Positions 33,877 to 41,745 of a DNA stretch of 64,000 bases are shown here, piece after piece (the stretch's first letter is position 1; every line of letters begins with the position of its first letter). Position numbers and translations under genes: made by a program. The notes beneath the pieces were generated by a model, which was not told the DNA's origin, did no database searches, and saw only the letters and a list, made by a program, of their open reading frames with translations. The stretch is from Amycolatopsis alkalitolerans (GTDB lineage Bacteria; Actinomycetota; Actinomycetes; Mycobacteriales; Pseudonocardiaceae): contig NZ_VDFW01000012.1 of NCBI RefSeq assembly GCF_006152065.1, forward strand, positions 100,913 to 164,912. Reading direction: 5' to 3'.

Positions 33877-34842
33877 TCAGCCGAGCCGGTGCAGCGTCTC
33901 CGAGGGCGCGCTGCCGTAGCGCTCGCGATAGGCGGCGGCGAATCGTCCTAAGTGGACGAAACCCCAGCGGCCCGCGATCCCGGCGACGGTGTGCCGCGCC
34001 GGATCGGCCGCCACGAGGTCGGCGTGGGCGTGGCGCAGCCGCACCGTACGGAGGTAGGCCATCGGCGACCGCCCCACGTGCCGGAGGAATCCCTCCTGAA
34101 GGGCACGGGTGCTCAGGCCGCTCCGCCGAGCCAGGTCCACCACCGTCCACGGCAGTTCGGGCTCGGTTTCCAGCAGTTCCACGGCCCGGCGGACCGACTC
34201 GGGAGGGGGCCGCCGCGGGCAGGTGACGAGCCTGTCGCGATAGGGGTGCTCGACCGCGTGCAGCAACCCGGTGATGACGCTCTGCACCAAGGGGCGCGCC
34301 ACCATCGGCCGCGACAGCGGCCCGTCCGGCTCGCGGGCCAGCTCGACCAGCGACCGGGCGAGTGCCCACCACTGACGTCCGGGACCCTGCCGCAGCGTGA
34401 TGGACCCGTCGAGCCGCACTCCCGAGCGGACGGGCGCGTCGATCAGGTCGGCCAGCTGCGTTTCCAGCGCCGCCCGGTCGATCTTCAGCCCGAACAGGCT
34501 GCCGCCGCCCGCCCAGCCGTGCAGCATCGCGGCGGTGTCCGGGCTGTACACGGCGGCCAGCCCGGGGTCGGCGCAGACCTCGCCGCGGGAGGTCCTGGTG
34601 TACAGCACGCCGTCCAGCGGAACGTTGATCTCGTAGCCGGTCTCCAGCTCGCCCGTGGTCAGGCGCACTTCCCCGGCATACGACAGCAGCCCGGCGGAGA
34701 CGGGACCGATTCTCGTGGCGGACAACGACATCCGGAACGTCGCGGGGTCGTGCAGCACCGTGAGCCGGTGCGGGAAATACACCTCTCCGCACCGGCCGCA
34801 CGCCTCATCGGGGTCCGAGGTCCGGATGCTGACGGCCGGCAT
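33877..34842 (-). CDS. AraC-family transcriptional activator
   Basis: This 321-residue protein has an N-terminal ligand domain of the AraC-binding-like type and a C-terminal double helix-turn-helix (about 220-318, with LSTRALQEGFLRHVGRSPMAYL and the second HTH ending GRFAAAYRERYGSAPSE). An unusual feature is a Cys-x-x-Cys (EACGRCGEVYFPH) near residues 15-18. The ATG at 34842 follows GGGAGG. It sits between the IclR gene and the P450 operon and may switch on one or both flanking operons in response to an aromatic ligand. Confidence 0.9.
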   Translation of the reverse strand: MPAVSIRTSDPDEACGRCGEVYFPHRLTVLHDPATFRMSLSATRIGPVSAGLLSYAGEVRLTTGELETGYEINVPLDGVLYTRTSRGEVCADPGLAAVYSPDTAAMLHGWAGGGSLFGLKIDRAALETQLADLIDAPVRSGVRLDGSITLRQGPGRQWWALARSLVELAREPDGPLSRPMVARPLVQSVITGLLHAVEHPYRDRLVTCPRRPPPESVRRAVELLETEPELPWTVVDLARRSGLSTRALQEGFLRHVGRSPMAYLRTVRLRHAHADLVAADPARHTVAGIAGRWGFVHLGRFAAAYRERYGSAPSETLHRLG

Positions 34843-34859
34843 GGCGCCTCCCTGCGAGC

Positions 34860-35678
34860 TCAGCTCTCGACGTCCACGCGGGACAGCGTCGCGGAGAGCT
34901 TCCTGGTCACCCTGAGCACACTCGTCACCACGGTGTCCTTGCGCGCGCCGAGCACGCGGGAAGTGGGACCCGCGACGGAGATGGCGCCGACCGCCCGCGT
35001 GATCCCGTTGCGCGTGACCAGGATCGGCGCCGCGACCGAGGACAGGCCCACCTCGAACTGTTCCTCGGAACAGGCCCAGCCGCGCTCGCGGATCTCGATC
35101 AGTCCCGTGCGGTAACGCTCCGGATCGACCACTGTGTACGGAGTGTGGCGGCAGAAGCCCGCGTTCAGCACTGCCTGCGCGACGAACGGGTTGAACGCGG
35201 CGATGGCCTTGCCCGAACTGGACGAATGGCCGGGCACGCGCCGGAACGCCTCGGTGTGGAACCGCAGCCCGTGGGTGCCCTCGAGCCGGTCGACGTAGAG
35301 CACCTCGGCGCCCAGCGGAATGCCCAGCTGCACCGTCTCGCTGAGCCGGTCCCGCAGGTCCGCGAGCGCCGGGAGCGCGATCTCCTTGAGCAGCAACCGG
35401 TCGGTGGCGAGCTGGCCGTACTCGAACAGGCGCAGCCCGAGCCGGTACCGGCCGCCGGCGCGGCGTTCGAGCAGGCCGCCGGAGGCCAGTGTGGACAGCA
35501 TCCGGCTCGCCGTGCTCTTGGCGATGCCCAGGCGGCGGGCGATGTCCGAGGCACCGTTCTCCTCGGTGCTGGTGAAGCACTCCAGCACGTCCATCGCGAT
35601 CGTCACCGACCGCAGGCCGTTGTCTGCCACGGCGTCGAGTACACCTCGCCCGCCGCCGTGCGTCCAGCCTCCGCTCAT
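34860..35678 (-). CDS. IclR-family transcriptional regulator
   Basis: This 272-residue protein has an N-terminal winged helix (about 20-80, ASDIARRLGIAKSTASRMLSTL) and an IclR effector domain (GIPLGAEVLYVDRLEG onward). IclR regulators commonly control beta-ketoadipate and aromatic pathways. The ATG at 35678 overlaps the reductase stop (ATGA), so it is made with the phenol-phosphorylation operon. It is a candidate for binding the large dyad at 39474-39509. Confidence 0.92.
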   Translation of the reverse strand: MSGGWTHGGGRGVLDAVADNGLRSVTIAMDVLECFTSTEENGASDIARRLGIAKSTASRMLSTLASGGLLERRAGGRYRLGLRLFEYGQLATDRLLLKEIALPALADLRDRLSETVQLGIPLGAEVLYVDRLEGTHGLRFHTEAFRRVPGHSSSSGKAIAAFNPFVAQAVLNAGFCRHTPYTVVDPERYRTGLIEIRERGWACSEEQFEVGLSSVAAPILVTRNGITRAVGAISVAGPTSRVLGARKDTVVTSVLRVTRKLSATLSRVDVES

Positions 35679-36595
35679 CGGTCCAGTACCAGCCTCCCGC
35701 CACACGCTCGCGAAACGCAGACCATCATGGTGGCGCCCTCGCGGCGTTCCCGGTCGGTCAGCACGTGGTCCCGGTGGTCGACCTCCCCGGCGATGACCTT
35801 GGTCTCGCAGCTGCCGCAGATCCCGTCCCGGCAGTCGTTCGCGACCTCGACCCCCTCGTCGAGCAGCACCTGGAGGATCGAGCGGTCCGGCGGGACCAGC
35901 ACGGTGCGGCCGGACCGCGCCAGCTCCACCTCGACCGCGCCCGCGGGCAGAGGCTCGCGTTCCGGGGCGGCGAACCGCTCGACCCGCAACAGCTCCGGCG
36001 GGCACCGCTCGACGACGGCGTCGATCAGCGGCGCGGGACCGCAGCAGTAGACGAGCGTGCCGGGCCCGGCGTCGCCGAGCGCGGTGTCCAGATCGAGCAG
36101 GCCGACCTCGTCCTGCGGGGCGAGGTGGACCGCGTCCCCGTACTCGGCGAGTGCGCCGGTGAAGGCCATACCGGCGCGCCGCCGCCCGCCGTAGTGCAGC
36201 CGGTACGGCTGCCCCGAATCCGCGACGGCGGCGAGCATCGGCAGGATCGGCGTGATGCCGATGCCGCCCGCGATGAACACGTACCGCTCGGCGTCCTCGA
36301 GCCGGAAATGGTTGCGCGGGCCGCGGACCTCGACCAACTGGCCGGGCCGCAGCGTCTCGTGCACGTACCGCGAGCCGCCCCGGCTGCGCTCCTCGCGCAG
36401 CACGGCCACCTCGTAACGCGTCCAGTCACCGGGATCCCCGCACAGCGAGTACTGGCGGACCAGTCCGTCGCCGAGGTCGAGGTCCAGATGGGCGCCGGGC
36501 TCCCAGGCGGGCAGCGGGACACCGTCCGGCTCCGTCAGCACCACGGAGAGGACCCCGTCGGCCTCCCAGGTCATGGCCCGCACGAGGAGCTTCAT
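35675..36595 (-). CDS. PDR/VanB-type oxidoreductase (FMN/NADH reductase with 2Fe-2S domain)
   Basis: This 306-residue reductase has a ferredoxin-reductase flavin domain (RQYSLCGDP), an NADH domain (FIAGGIGITPILPM) and a C-terminal plant-type 2Fe-2S domain with Cys255, 260, 263 and 293 (CRDGICGSC). Such proteins feed electrons to phthalate-dioxygenase- or vanillate-demethylase-type Rieske oxygenases. Its partner is most likely the Rieske oxygenase at 40.3-41.5 kb, encoded on the opposite strand of the same divergent cluster. It overlaps both neighbours by 4 bases. Confidence 0.93.
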   Translation of the reverse strand: MKLLVRAMTWEADGVLSVVLTEPDGVPLPAWEPGAHLDLDLGDGLVRQYSLCGDPGDWTRYEVAVLREERSRGGSRYVHETLRPGQLVEVRGPRNHFRLEDAERYVFIAGGIGITPILPMLAAVADSGQPYRLHYGGRRRAGMAFTGALAEYGDAVHLAPQDEVGLLDLDTALGDAGPGTLVYCCGPAPLIDAVVERCPPELLRVERFAAPEREPLPAGAVEVELARSGRTVLVPPDRSILQVLLDEGVEVANDCRDGICGSCETKVIAGEVDHRDHVLTDRERREGATMMVCVSRACGGRLVLDR

Positions 36596-37650
36596 CGGTT
36601 CCCCTGGAAGGCGTACTTGGCGGCGAACGCGGCCGGGTTCCAGCCCTGCGGCTGCTCGTCCTCGGCGCCGACCGTCACCGGCCGGGACTGCACGATGTGC
36701 ACCGGACCGCCGGGCGCGCGGTGCTTGGACACCACCCATTCGACGTCCACCGGGTGGCCGTACTGCTCCTCGATACGGCGCACCGCTTCGGCGATCGCGC
36801 CCAGCTCCTCGTCGTCGAGCACGCGCGCTTCCCGCAGCCCCGGCGGCATTTCGCGCTCGACCACCCGGCCGGCCTGGAAGTCGAACGCGGACACGACGTC
36901 CTTGCGGGCGGTGTCGTAGCGCAGCACCCGCAGGTCGGCCTTGCCGATCTCGGCGTGGTCGGGGGTGACCAGGCCCTGCACGATCGCCTCGCCCCAGCCC
37001 CACGAGCCCTCGACGACGATGCGGTCGCGCTTGCCCGAGACCGGGTGCACCGAGAAGGCCACGCCGGAGGACCTGGCGTGGATGAGTTCCAGCACCCCGA
37101 CGGCCATCGGCATGTCGCGGTGCGAGATCCCACCCGAGTGCCGGTAGGCCAGCGCCCGCGCGGTGAACAGGCTGCCCCAGCAGTCGCGCACCGATTCGAG
37201 CACGGCCTGCGGCCCGGCGACGCCGAGGTAGGTGTCGAAGATGCCGGCGAAGCTCGAGTGGTTCCCGTCCTCCCCCGTCGCGGAGCTGCGCACGGCGACC
37301 GGGAGGTTGATGTCGGTGCACCGCACGCACAGCCGTTCATAGCTGTCGGCGATCGCCTTGGCGAGATCGACGGGCAGCGCGGCGCCCGCGAAGGCGGCGC
37401 GGATCTCGGCCGACGCGGCGTCGACCTCCGCGCCGGACGGCTCCGGCGGCAGCTCGCCCAGCACCCCGTCGACGACGACGTCCAGACCGGACTCGGCGCA
37501 GTGCCGCAGGTAGGCGTCCACGCCGACGACGAAACCCTTCGGCACCTCCGCCCCGGCCGCGGCCATCTCGACCAGCCTGCCGATCTTCGCCCCGCCTGCC
37601 ACGGTCGCGTTCCCGGGCGTCAGGTCGTCGAGATCGATGACCGCCCTCAT
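36592..37650 (-). CDS. PEP-synthase-like ATP-binding subunit (phenylphosphate synthase/CreI-like)
   Basis: This 352-residue protein corresponds to only the N-terminal ATP-grasp part of PEP synthase (GGAKIGRLVEMA, PVAVRSSATGED, and a C-terminal HIVQSRPVTV). Its size matches the roughly 40-kDa ATP-binding subunit of phenylphosphate synthase, which with a larger His-domain subunit moves phosphate from ATP to the hydroxyl of a phenol. The overlapping 581-residue gene supplies that larger part. A housekeeping PEP synthase would be one chain of about 750-800 residues, so the split strongly favours a phenol-phosphorylating role. Confidence 0.88.
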   Translation of the reverse strand: MRAVIDLDDLTPGNATVAGGAKIGRLVEMAAAGAEVPKGFVVGVDAYLRHCAESGLDVVVDGVLGELPPEPSGAEVDAASAEIRAAFAGAALPVDLAKAIADSYERLCVRCTDINLPVAVRSSATGEDGNHSSFAGIFDTYLGVAGPQAVLESVRDCWGSLFTARALAYRHSGGISHRDMPMAVGVLELIHARSSGVAFSVHPVSGKRDRIVVEGSWGWGEAIVQGLVTPDHAEIGKADLRVLRYDTARKDVVSAFDFQAGRVVEREMPPGLREARVLDDEELGAIAEAVRRIEEQYGHPVDVEWVVSKHRAPGGPVHIVQSRPVTVGAEDEQPQGWNPAAFAAKYAFQGNR

Positions 37651-39392
37651 GCCGTCGCCTCCGCGTGCCGGAACACCGTCACCGTCCCGTTCGTGCCGTC
37701 GACTTCGACCTCGTCCCCGTCCTTGATCACGACGGTGGCGAGGCCGACGGCCGTCACGGTCGGCACCCCGTACTCGCGGCCGACGATCGCGGCGTGCGAA
37801 AGGGTGCCGCCACCGTCGCAGATACACGCGGCGATCTTGGCGAACGCCGGGGTCCAGTTCGGCGACGTGGACTCGCAGACCAGGATCTCACCCGGCTGGA
37901 CACGGTGCAGCTCGTCCGCGTCGGTCAGCACCCGCGCCGTCCCCCGCGCGCTGCCCTTCGCCGCCGGAACGCCGGTGAGCGTCTTGACCTCGGTGTCGGT
38001 GCCCGCCGCCTGCACCGCCTTCAGGAAATGCTGGTTGAGGCCGAAGATCTCGATCAGGATCGGATCGGTGACCGCCTCCGGCACGGTGCCGAGCACCTTG
38101 GGCATGCTCGCCCGGCGCTGGTACCAGTGGTCGAAGTACTGCCGCCGCGCGGTGACCAGGCTCCGGAACTCGTCGTACTTGCGCTCCCCGTCGGCCACCT
38201 GCATCAGCTCGGGCCAGAACAGGAAGATCGTGTCGTCACTCGCGTCCGCGCCGACCGCTTCGGCGATCTGCTGGCAGGCCCAGCGCATCGGCAGCGACAC
38301 GCGCAGATCGATGTAGTAGTTGTGATCGTCCTGCCACCACGGGAAGTTCGCGGCCTGGCACGAGGCGAGCCCGGCCTCGAAGACCTCCTGCTCCTCGCGG
38401 GTGAGCCGGGACCGCGCCGCGTCGATCGCCGCCTCGCGCTCCTCGATCGCCGCGCGGCGGGCGGCCGCGAAGTCGTGGTCTCCGTCCTTCTGCAGGAACG
38501 TCTTGACCATGCCGAGCGCGGGCGTCGGGTCCTCGATCCAGGACGGCAGCGCGATATCGCACGAGCCTTCCGTGCGATAGCCGTAGACCCGCAGGAAGTC
38601 GTCGAACTTCGTCAGCCACTCCGACGCGGCCCCGCCGTGCGCGGCGAGGCTCGAGCGCAGCTTGCTCGCGTCGGTGGCGGCGAAGACCTCGGACAGCCCG
38701 GCGGTACGGGCTTGGCGGGTCAGCTCGTTCAGGGCCCGGTCCGTCTCCATGATCTTGGTGTCGTAGCCCTGCAGGAACTTCGCGATCTCGCCGGGGTCGA
38801 TGCCCATCTCGGTGCACGCGCCGTAGAACCCGACGTAGTTGGCCAGCAACGGGTACATCACCTCGAAGTGGATCTCGAACGAGCGCTGGTGGAACTTGCG
38901 CGCCTTGCGCAGGTAGCCGCCCAGCCCGGCCAGCGGCAGCGACTTCAGGTCCACCGAACGCAGGTGCTCCCACCAGTTGTCCACTTCGGCCCGCCGGTCC
39001 GCCCAGATCGACTCGAAGTTCTCCAGGAACCGCGGCAGGTTCGCCTGCATCCGGCGGGCGCGCTCGCCGATCTCCCATTCGTCGGTGACGTCGATGGCCG
39101 CCGCGTAGGTGTGCGTGCCCGCGATCCGCTGCGTGATCCCCCGCCCGGGTGGCAACGGCAAGGCCTCCGCCGCCAGCTGTGTACCCCACGAGTAGCCGTC
39201 CTCGTTCCAGATCAGCCCCATCGGGGTAAGGCCCCTGGGCCAGTGGAAGTCAAGGAACCAGAACCGTTCCTCGTCCGCTTTCGAGAACGTCCGGAACGGC
39301 TCCACCACCCATGGTGCGTGGTCGAGCGCGGGCTTGAAACCCGGGTACCACTCGTCGGTGACGAACTCGTCGACGGGAACGATCGTGGACAT
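37647..39392 (-). CDS. PEP-utilising phosphohistidine subunit (phenylphosphate synthase/CreH-like)
   Basis: This 581-residue protein has a large helical N-terminal part and a C-terminal phosphohistidine swivel domain, GGTLSHAAIVGREYGVPTV, with the phospho-accepting His near residue 533. Length and domain order match the 70-kDa subunit of phenylphosphate synthase and the CreHI kinase of Corynebacterium p-cresol degradation. It likely receives phosphate from the partner ATP-grasp protein and transfers it to a phenol. AAGGAGG lies 6 bases before the ATG. It is the first gene of its operon. Confidence 0.87.
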   Translation of the reverse strand: MSTIVPVDEFVTDEWYPGFKPALDHAPWVVEPFRTFSKADEERFWFLDFHWPRGLTPMGLIWNEDGYSWGTQLAAEALPLPPGRGITQRIAGTHTYAAAIDVTDEWEIGERARRMQANLPRFLENFESIWADRRAEVDNWWEHLRSVDLKSLPLAGLGGYLRKARKFHQRSFEIHFEVMYPLLANYVGFYGACTEMGIDPGEIAKFLQGYDTKIMETDRALNELTRQARTAGLSEVFAATDASKLRSSLAAHGGAASEWLTKFDDFLRVYGYRTEGSCDIALPSWIEDPTPALGMVKTFLQKDGDHDFAAARRAAIEEREAAIDAARSRLTREEQEVFEAGLASCQAANFPWWQDDHNYYIDLRVSLPMRWACQQIAEAVGADASDDTIFLFWPELMQVADGERKYDEFRSLVTARRQYFDHWYQRRASMPKVLGTVPEAVTDPILIEIFGLNQHFLKAVQAAGTDTEVKTLTGVPAAKGSARGTARVLTDADELHRVQPGEILVCESTSPNWTPAFAKIAACICDGGGTLSHAAIVGREYGVPTVTAVGLATVVIKDGDEVEVDGTNGTVTVFRHAEATA

Positions 39393-39473
39393 CTTCGGCC
39401 TCCTTGGTCTTCGCGTCGTTGCGAGGGCGGTTGCGGCGACCGTCGCAGCACGCTCATCCTGACTCAAGTCCGG

Positions 39474-39509
39474 CGTTCGGTAGAGGGGAACGTTCGCGAG
39501 AGCCGAACG
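39474..39509. promoter_or_regulatory. Large concentric dyad in the divergent aromatic promoter
   Basis: CGTTCGG, seven bases, GAACGTTC, seven bases, CCGAACG: the outer 7-bp arms and the inner 8-bp palindrome share exactly the same centre (between 39491 and 39492). It lies 82 bases from the PEP-synthase-like start and 43 bases from the phosphatase start. It is a convincing operator, probably for the IclR or AraC regulator, and would co-ordinate both divergent operons. Confidence 0.65.
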
Positions 39510-39552
39510 ATCGCCTTCCCGCGACCGGGGTGGCGTTCCTAGCGTGGCCCGC

Positions 39553-40287
39553 ATGTCCGAAGACCGACACAGCGAAGTGCGGCTCATCCGCCACGGCGAG
39601 ACCCGCGGCTACCACGCGGATCTCGGGTTGACCGGGCGCGGCCGTGCCCAGTCGCTGGCCAAGGGCGCCCAGCTCGCCGCCGGGCCGGGACCCGTCCGCC
39701 TGCTGCATGCCCCGACCGCCCGCGCCACCGAGACGGCGGCCGCGCTGGCCGAAGGTCTGCTGAGCACGAACGGCACGCTCGCGATCACCGGGCCGTCGGT
39801 GGACGCCCGCTTCGACAACTTCCGCCTGTGGTGCGACGAGGAGGCCCTCGACCCGACACAGGCCTACGCCGCGTACGCGTCCATCCGGGACGGCGGCGGC
39901 GAGCGGCCCGGCTGGTTCGCGGAGATCGACCGGTTCTTCACCATCCAGGCCGCCGGCGACGATCCGATCACCTACTGGCTCACCCAGCCCGTGCAGCATT
40001 TCGAGCCCGCGGCCGTCGCCGTCCGCCGCTTCTGGCACGGGATCGTCGCGCACGCCGAGCCGGGACTGCGGGTGTTCGTCGCGACGCATTCCGGCTGCAT
40101 CCGCGCCGTGGCGGCGGCGGCTTTCGGCCACGACCCCGGCGAGCCCGAGAACACCGAGGACGTCCTGATCCGGATCCGCGCCGGGCGGGCCGAGCTGACC
40201 TACCGCGGGCGCACCGTCGAACTGGTCGTGCCCACCACCGTCACCGCACCCTGGCATGAAGGAGAACCGCAGCATGCTCACCGCTGA
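39553..40287 (+). CDS. Histidine phosphatase-superfamily phosphohydrolase
   Basis: This 244-residue protein has the RHG motif (RLIRHGET) at the N-terminus and the second catalytic His in ATHSGC, so it is an active-looking phosphoglycerate-mutase-fold phosphatase. In the Corynebacterium cre pathway a dedicated phosphohydrolase removes the phosphate after the P450 step; this gene's place, leading the Rieske/cat operon, suits the same job on an aryl phosphate. The ATG at 39553 and a GTG at 39544 are both possible; neither has a clear ribosome site, so a leaderless transcript is possible. Confidence 0.82.
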   Translation: MSEDRHSEVRLIRHGETRGYHADLGLTGRGRAQSLAKGAQLAAGPGPVRLLHAPTARATETAAALAEGLLSTNGTLAITGPSVDARFDNFRLWCDEEALDPTQAYAAYASIRDGGGERPGWFAEIDRFFTIQAAGDDPITYWLTQPVQHFEPAAVAVRRFWHGIVAHAEPGLRVFVATHSGCIRAVAAAAFGHDPGEPENTEDVLIRIRAGRAELTYRGRTVELVVPTTVTAPWHEGEPQHAHR

Positions 40288-41524
40288 GAAGAACGAACGG
40301 CTGACCAGGGTCGGCCGCGGCACGCCGATGGGTGAGCTGCTGCGGCGCTACTGGTGGCCGATCGCGACCCACGACATGGTGGGCAGGCAGCCCGTGCGGC
40401 GCAGGCTGCTCGGTGAGGACCTGGTCCTGTTCCGCGACGCGAGCGGACGCGTCGGCCTGCTCGCCGAGCAGTGCCCGCATCGCCGCGCATCGCTCGCGCT
40501 GGGCTGCACCGAGAGCGCCGGCCTGCGGTGCGGCTACCACGGCTGGCTGTTCGATGTGGACGGCCGGTGCGTAGAGCAGCCCGGCGAGCCCGGCGACAGC
40601 GGGTTCGCCGACCGCGTCCGGACCACCGCCTACCCGGTGCAGGAGCTGGGCGGGCTGGTGTTCGCCTACCTCGGCCCGCAGCCCGCGCCGCTGCTACCGC
40701 GCTACGACCTGTTCGTGTGGGACAACGTGTGGCGCGACATCGGGCACGCCGACCTGCCATGCAACTTCCTGCAGATCATGGAGAACTCGGTCGACCCCTA
40801 CCACGTCGAATGGCTGCACGGCCGGTACGGCTCGTTCCTGAAGGAACTGGCCGGAGAGCCGCCCTTGCAGGTGCTCACCAAGAAACACGTCAAGGTCGCC
40901 TTCGACGTGTTCGAGCACGGCATCCTCAAACGCCGCGTGCTGGAGGGGCAGACCGAGGAGGACGAGGACTGGAAGATCGGGCATCCCCTGGTGTTCCCCG
41001 GCATGCTGCGCATCGGCGGCGGCGGGCTGCACTTCTTCCAGATCCGGGTACCCATCGACGACACCCACACCTGGCATGTGTGGTACCAGACCTACCGCCC
41101 GGCCGAGGACGGCGAAATCCCGCCGCAGCAGGAGATCCCGGTGTACGAGGTGCCGCTGTACGACGAGCACGGCGAGTTCATCCGGGACTACGTGGACGGC
41201 CAGGACATCACCGCGTGGGTCACCCAGGGCGCGATCGCCGACCGCAGCGAGGAACACCTCGGCCGGTCCGATCTCGGCGTGATCGTGCTCCGGCGGCTCT
41301 ACCAGGAGCAGATCGACCGCGTCGAGGCCGGTGACGACCCCATCTGCACCTACCGGGACCCGGCCCGCAACCAGCTCATCGAGCTACCGCAGGAGAAGGA
41401 GAAGTTCGGCGGCGGCAAGGAGTTCCGGCACGAGTTCCTCACCGGCGGGCAAACCCGCTACAGCCCGATCAAGGACGACGTCGAGAAGCTGTTCGAACGC
41501 TACAGCGACCAGGTGCCGTCGTGA
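40274..41524 (+). CDS. Rieske non-haem iron oxygenase, alpha subunit (phthalate dioxygenase family)
   Basis: This 416-residue oxygenase has the Rieske cluster ligands Cys67/His69 (CPHR) and Cys86/His89 (CGYHG) and the mononuclear iron site NSVDPYHVEWLH (His177, His182). The N-terminus (RVGRGTPMGELLRRYWWP) is that of the phthalate 4,5-dioxygenase/O-demethylase group, which has only alpha subunits and uses a PDR-type reductase, here at 35.7-36.6 kb. It should form a diol or demethylate an aromatic ring just before catechol. AAGGAG lies 9 bases before the ATG, which overlaps the phosphatase end by 14 bases. Confidence 0.92.
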   Translation: MLTAEKNERLTRVGRGTPMGELLRRYWWPIATHDMVGRQPVRRRLLGEDLVLFRDASGRVGLLAEQCPHRRASLALGCTESAGLRCGYHGWLFDVDGRCVEQPGEPGDSGFADRVRTTAYPVQELGGLVFAYLGPQPAPLLPRYDLFVWDNVWRDIGHADLPCNFLQIMENSVDPYHVEWLHGRYGSFLKELAGEPPLQVLTKKHVKVAFDVFEHGILKRRVLEGQTEEDEDWKIGHPLVFPGMLRIGGGGLHFFQIRVPIDDTHTWHVWYQTYRPAEDGEIPPQQEIPVYEVPLYDEHGEFIRDYVDGQDITAWVTQGAIADRSEEHLGRSDLGVIVLRRLYQEQIDRVEAGDDPICTYRDPARNQLIELPQEKEKFGGGKEFRHEFLTGGQTRYSPIKDDVEKLFERYSDQVPS

Positions 41525-41736
41525 AACCGGTGGCGGCCGACGAACTCGCCCGCGTGCTCGGACCACCCGTGCAGCACTGCCCGTCCTGCGGGCACTCACT
41601 CGCGGGCGCGCGCGGGTTCGTGCAGGAGTACTGGGCAGGCGCGGACCGCAACTTCCTGTGCTGGTGCCCGGAATGCCTGTTCCTGTGCACGGTCGTGGTC
41701 AGCCCCCGGATCACCGCTCACGAGCCCGAACACTAG
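41521..41736 (+). CDS. Small zinc-ribbon protein of unknown role
   Basis: This 71-residue protein has two cysteine pairs, CPSCGH and CWCPEC, about 25 residues apart, which is a plausible zinc or iron knuckle. The start GTG overlaps the Rieske oxygenase stop (GTGA), so the two are co-translated. I do not recognise the family. It might be a metallochaperone or accessory subunit of the oxygenase; no function can be assigned from sequence. Confidence 0.75.
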   Translation: MKPVAADELARVLGPPVQHCPSCGHSLAGARGFVQEYWAGADRNFLCWCPECLFLCTVVVSPRITAHEPEH

Positions 41737-41745
41737 GGACTCCAC

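Noticed and set aside
36592..39392. Rifampin phosphotransferase or ordinary PEP synthase
   Set aside because: Both are single chains of about 750-870 residues with fused domains. Here the ATP-grasp and His domains are separate overlapping genes of the sizes known for phenylphosphate synthase.
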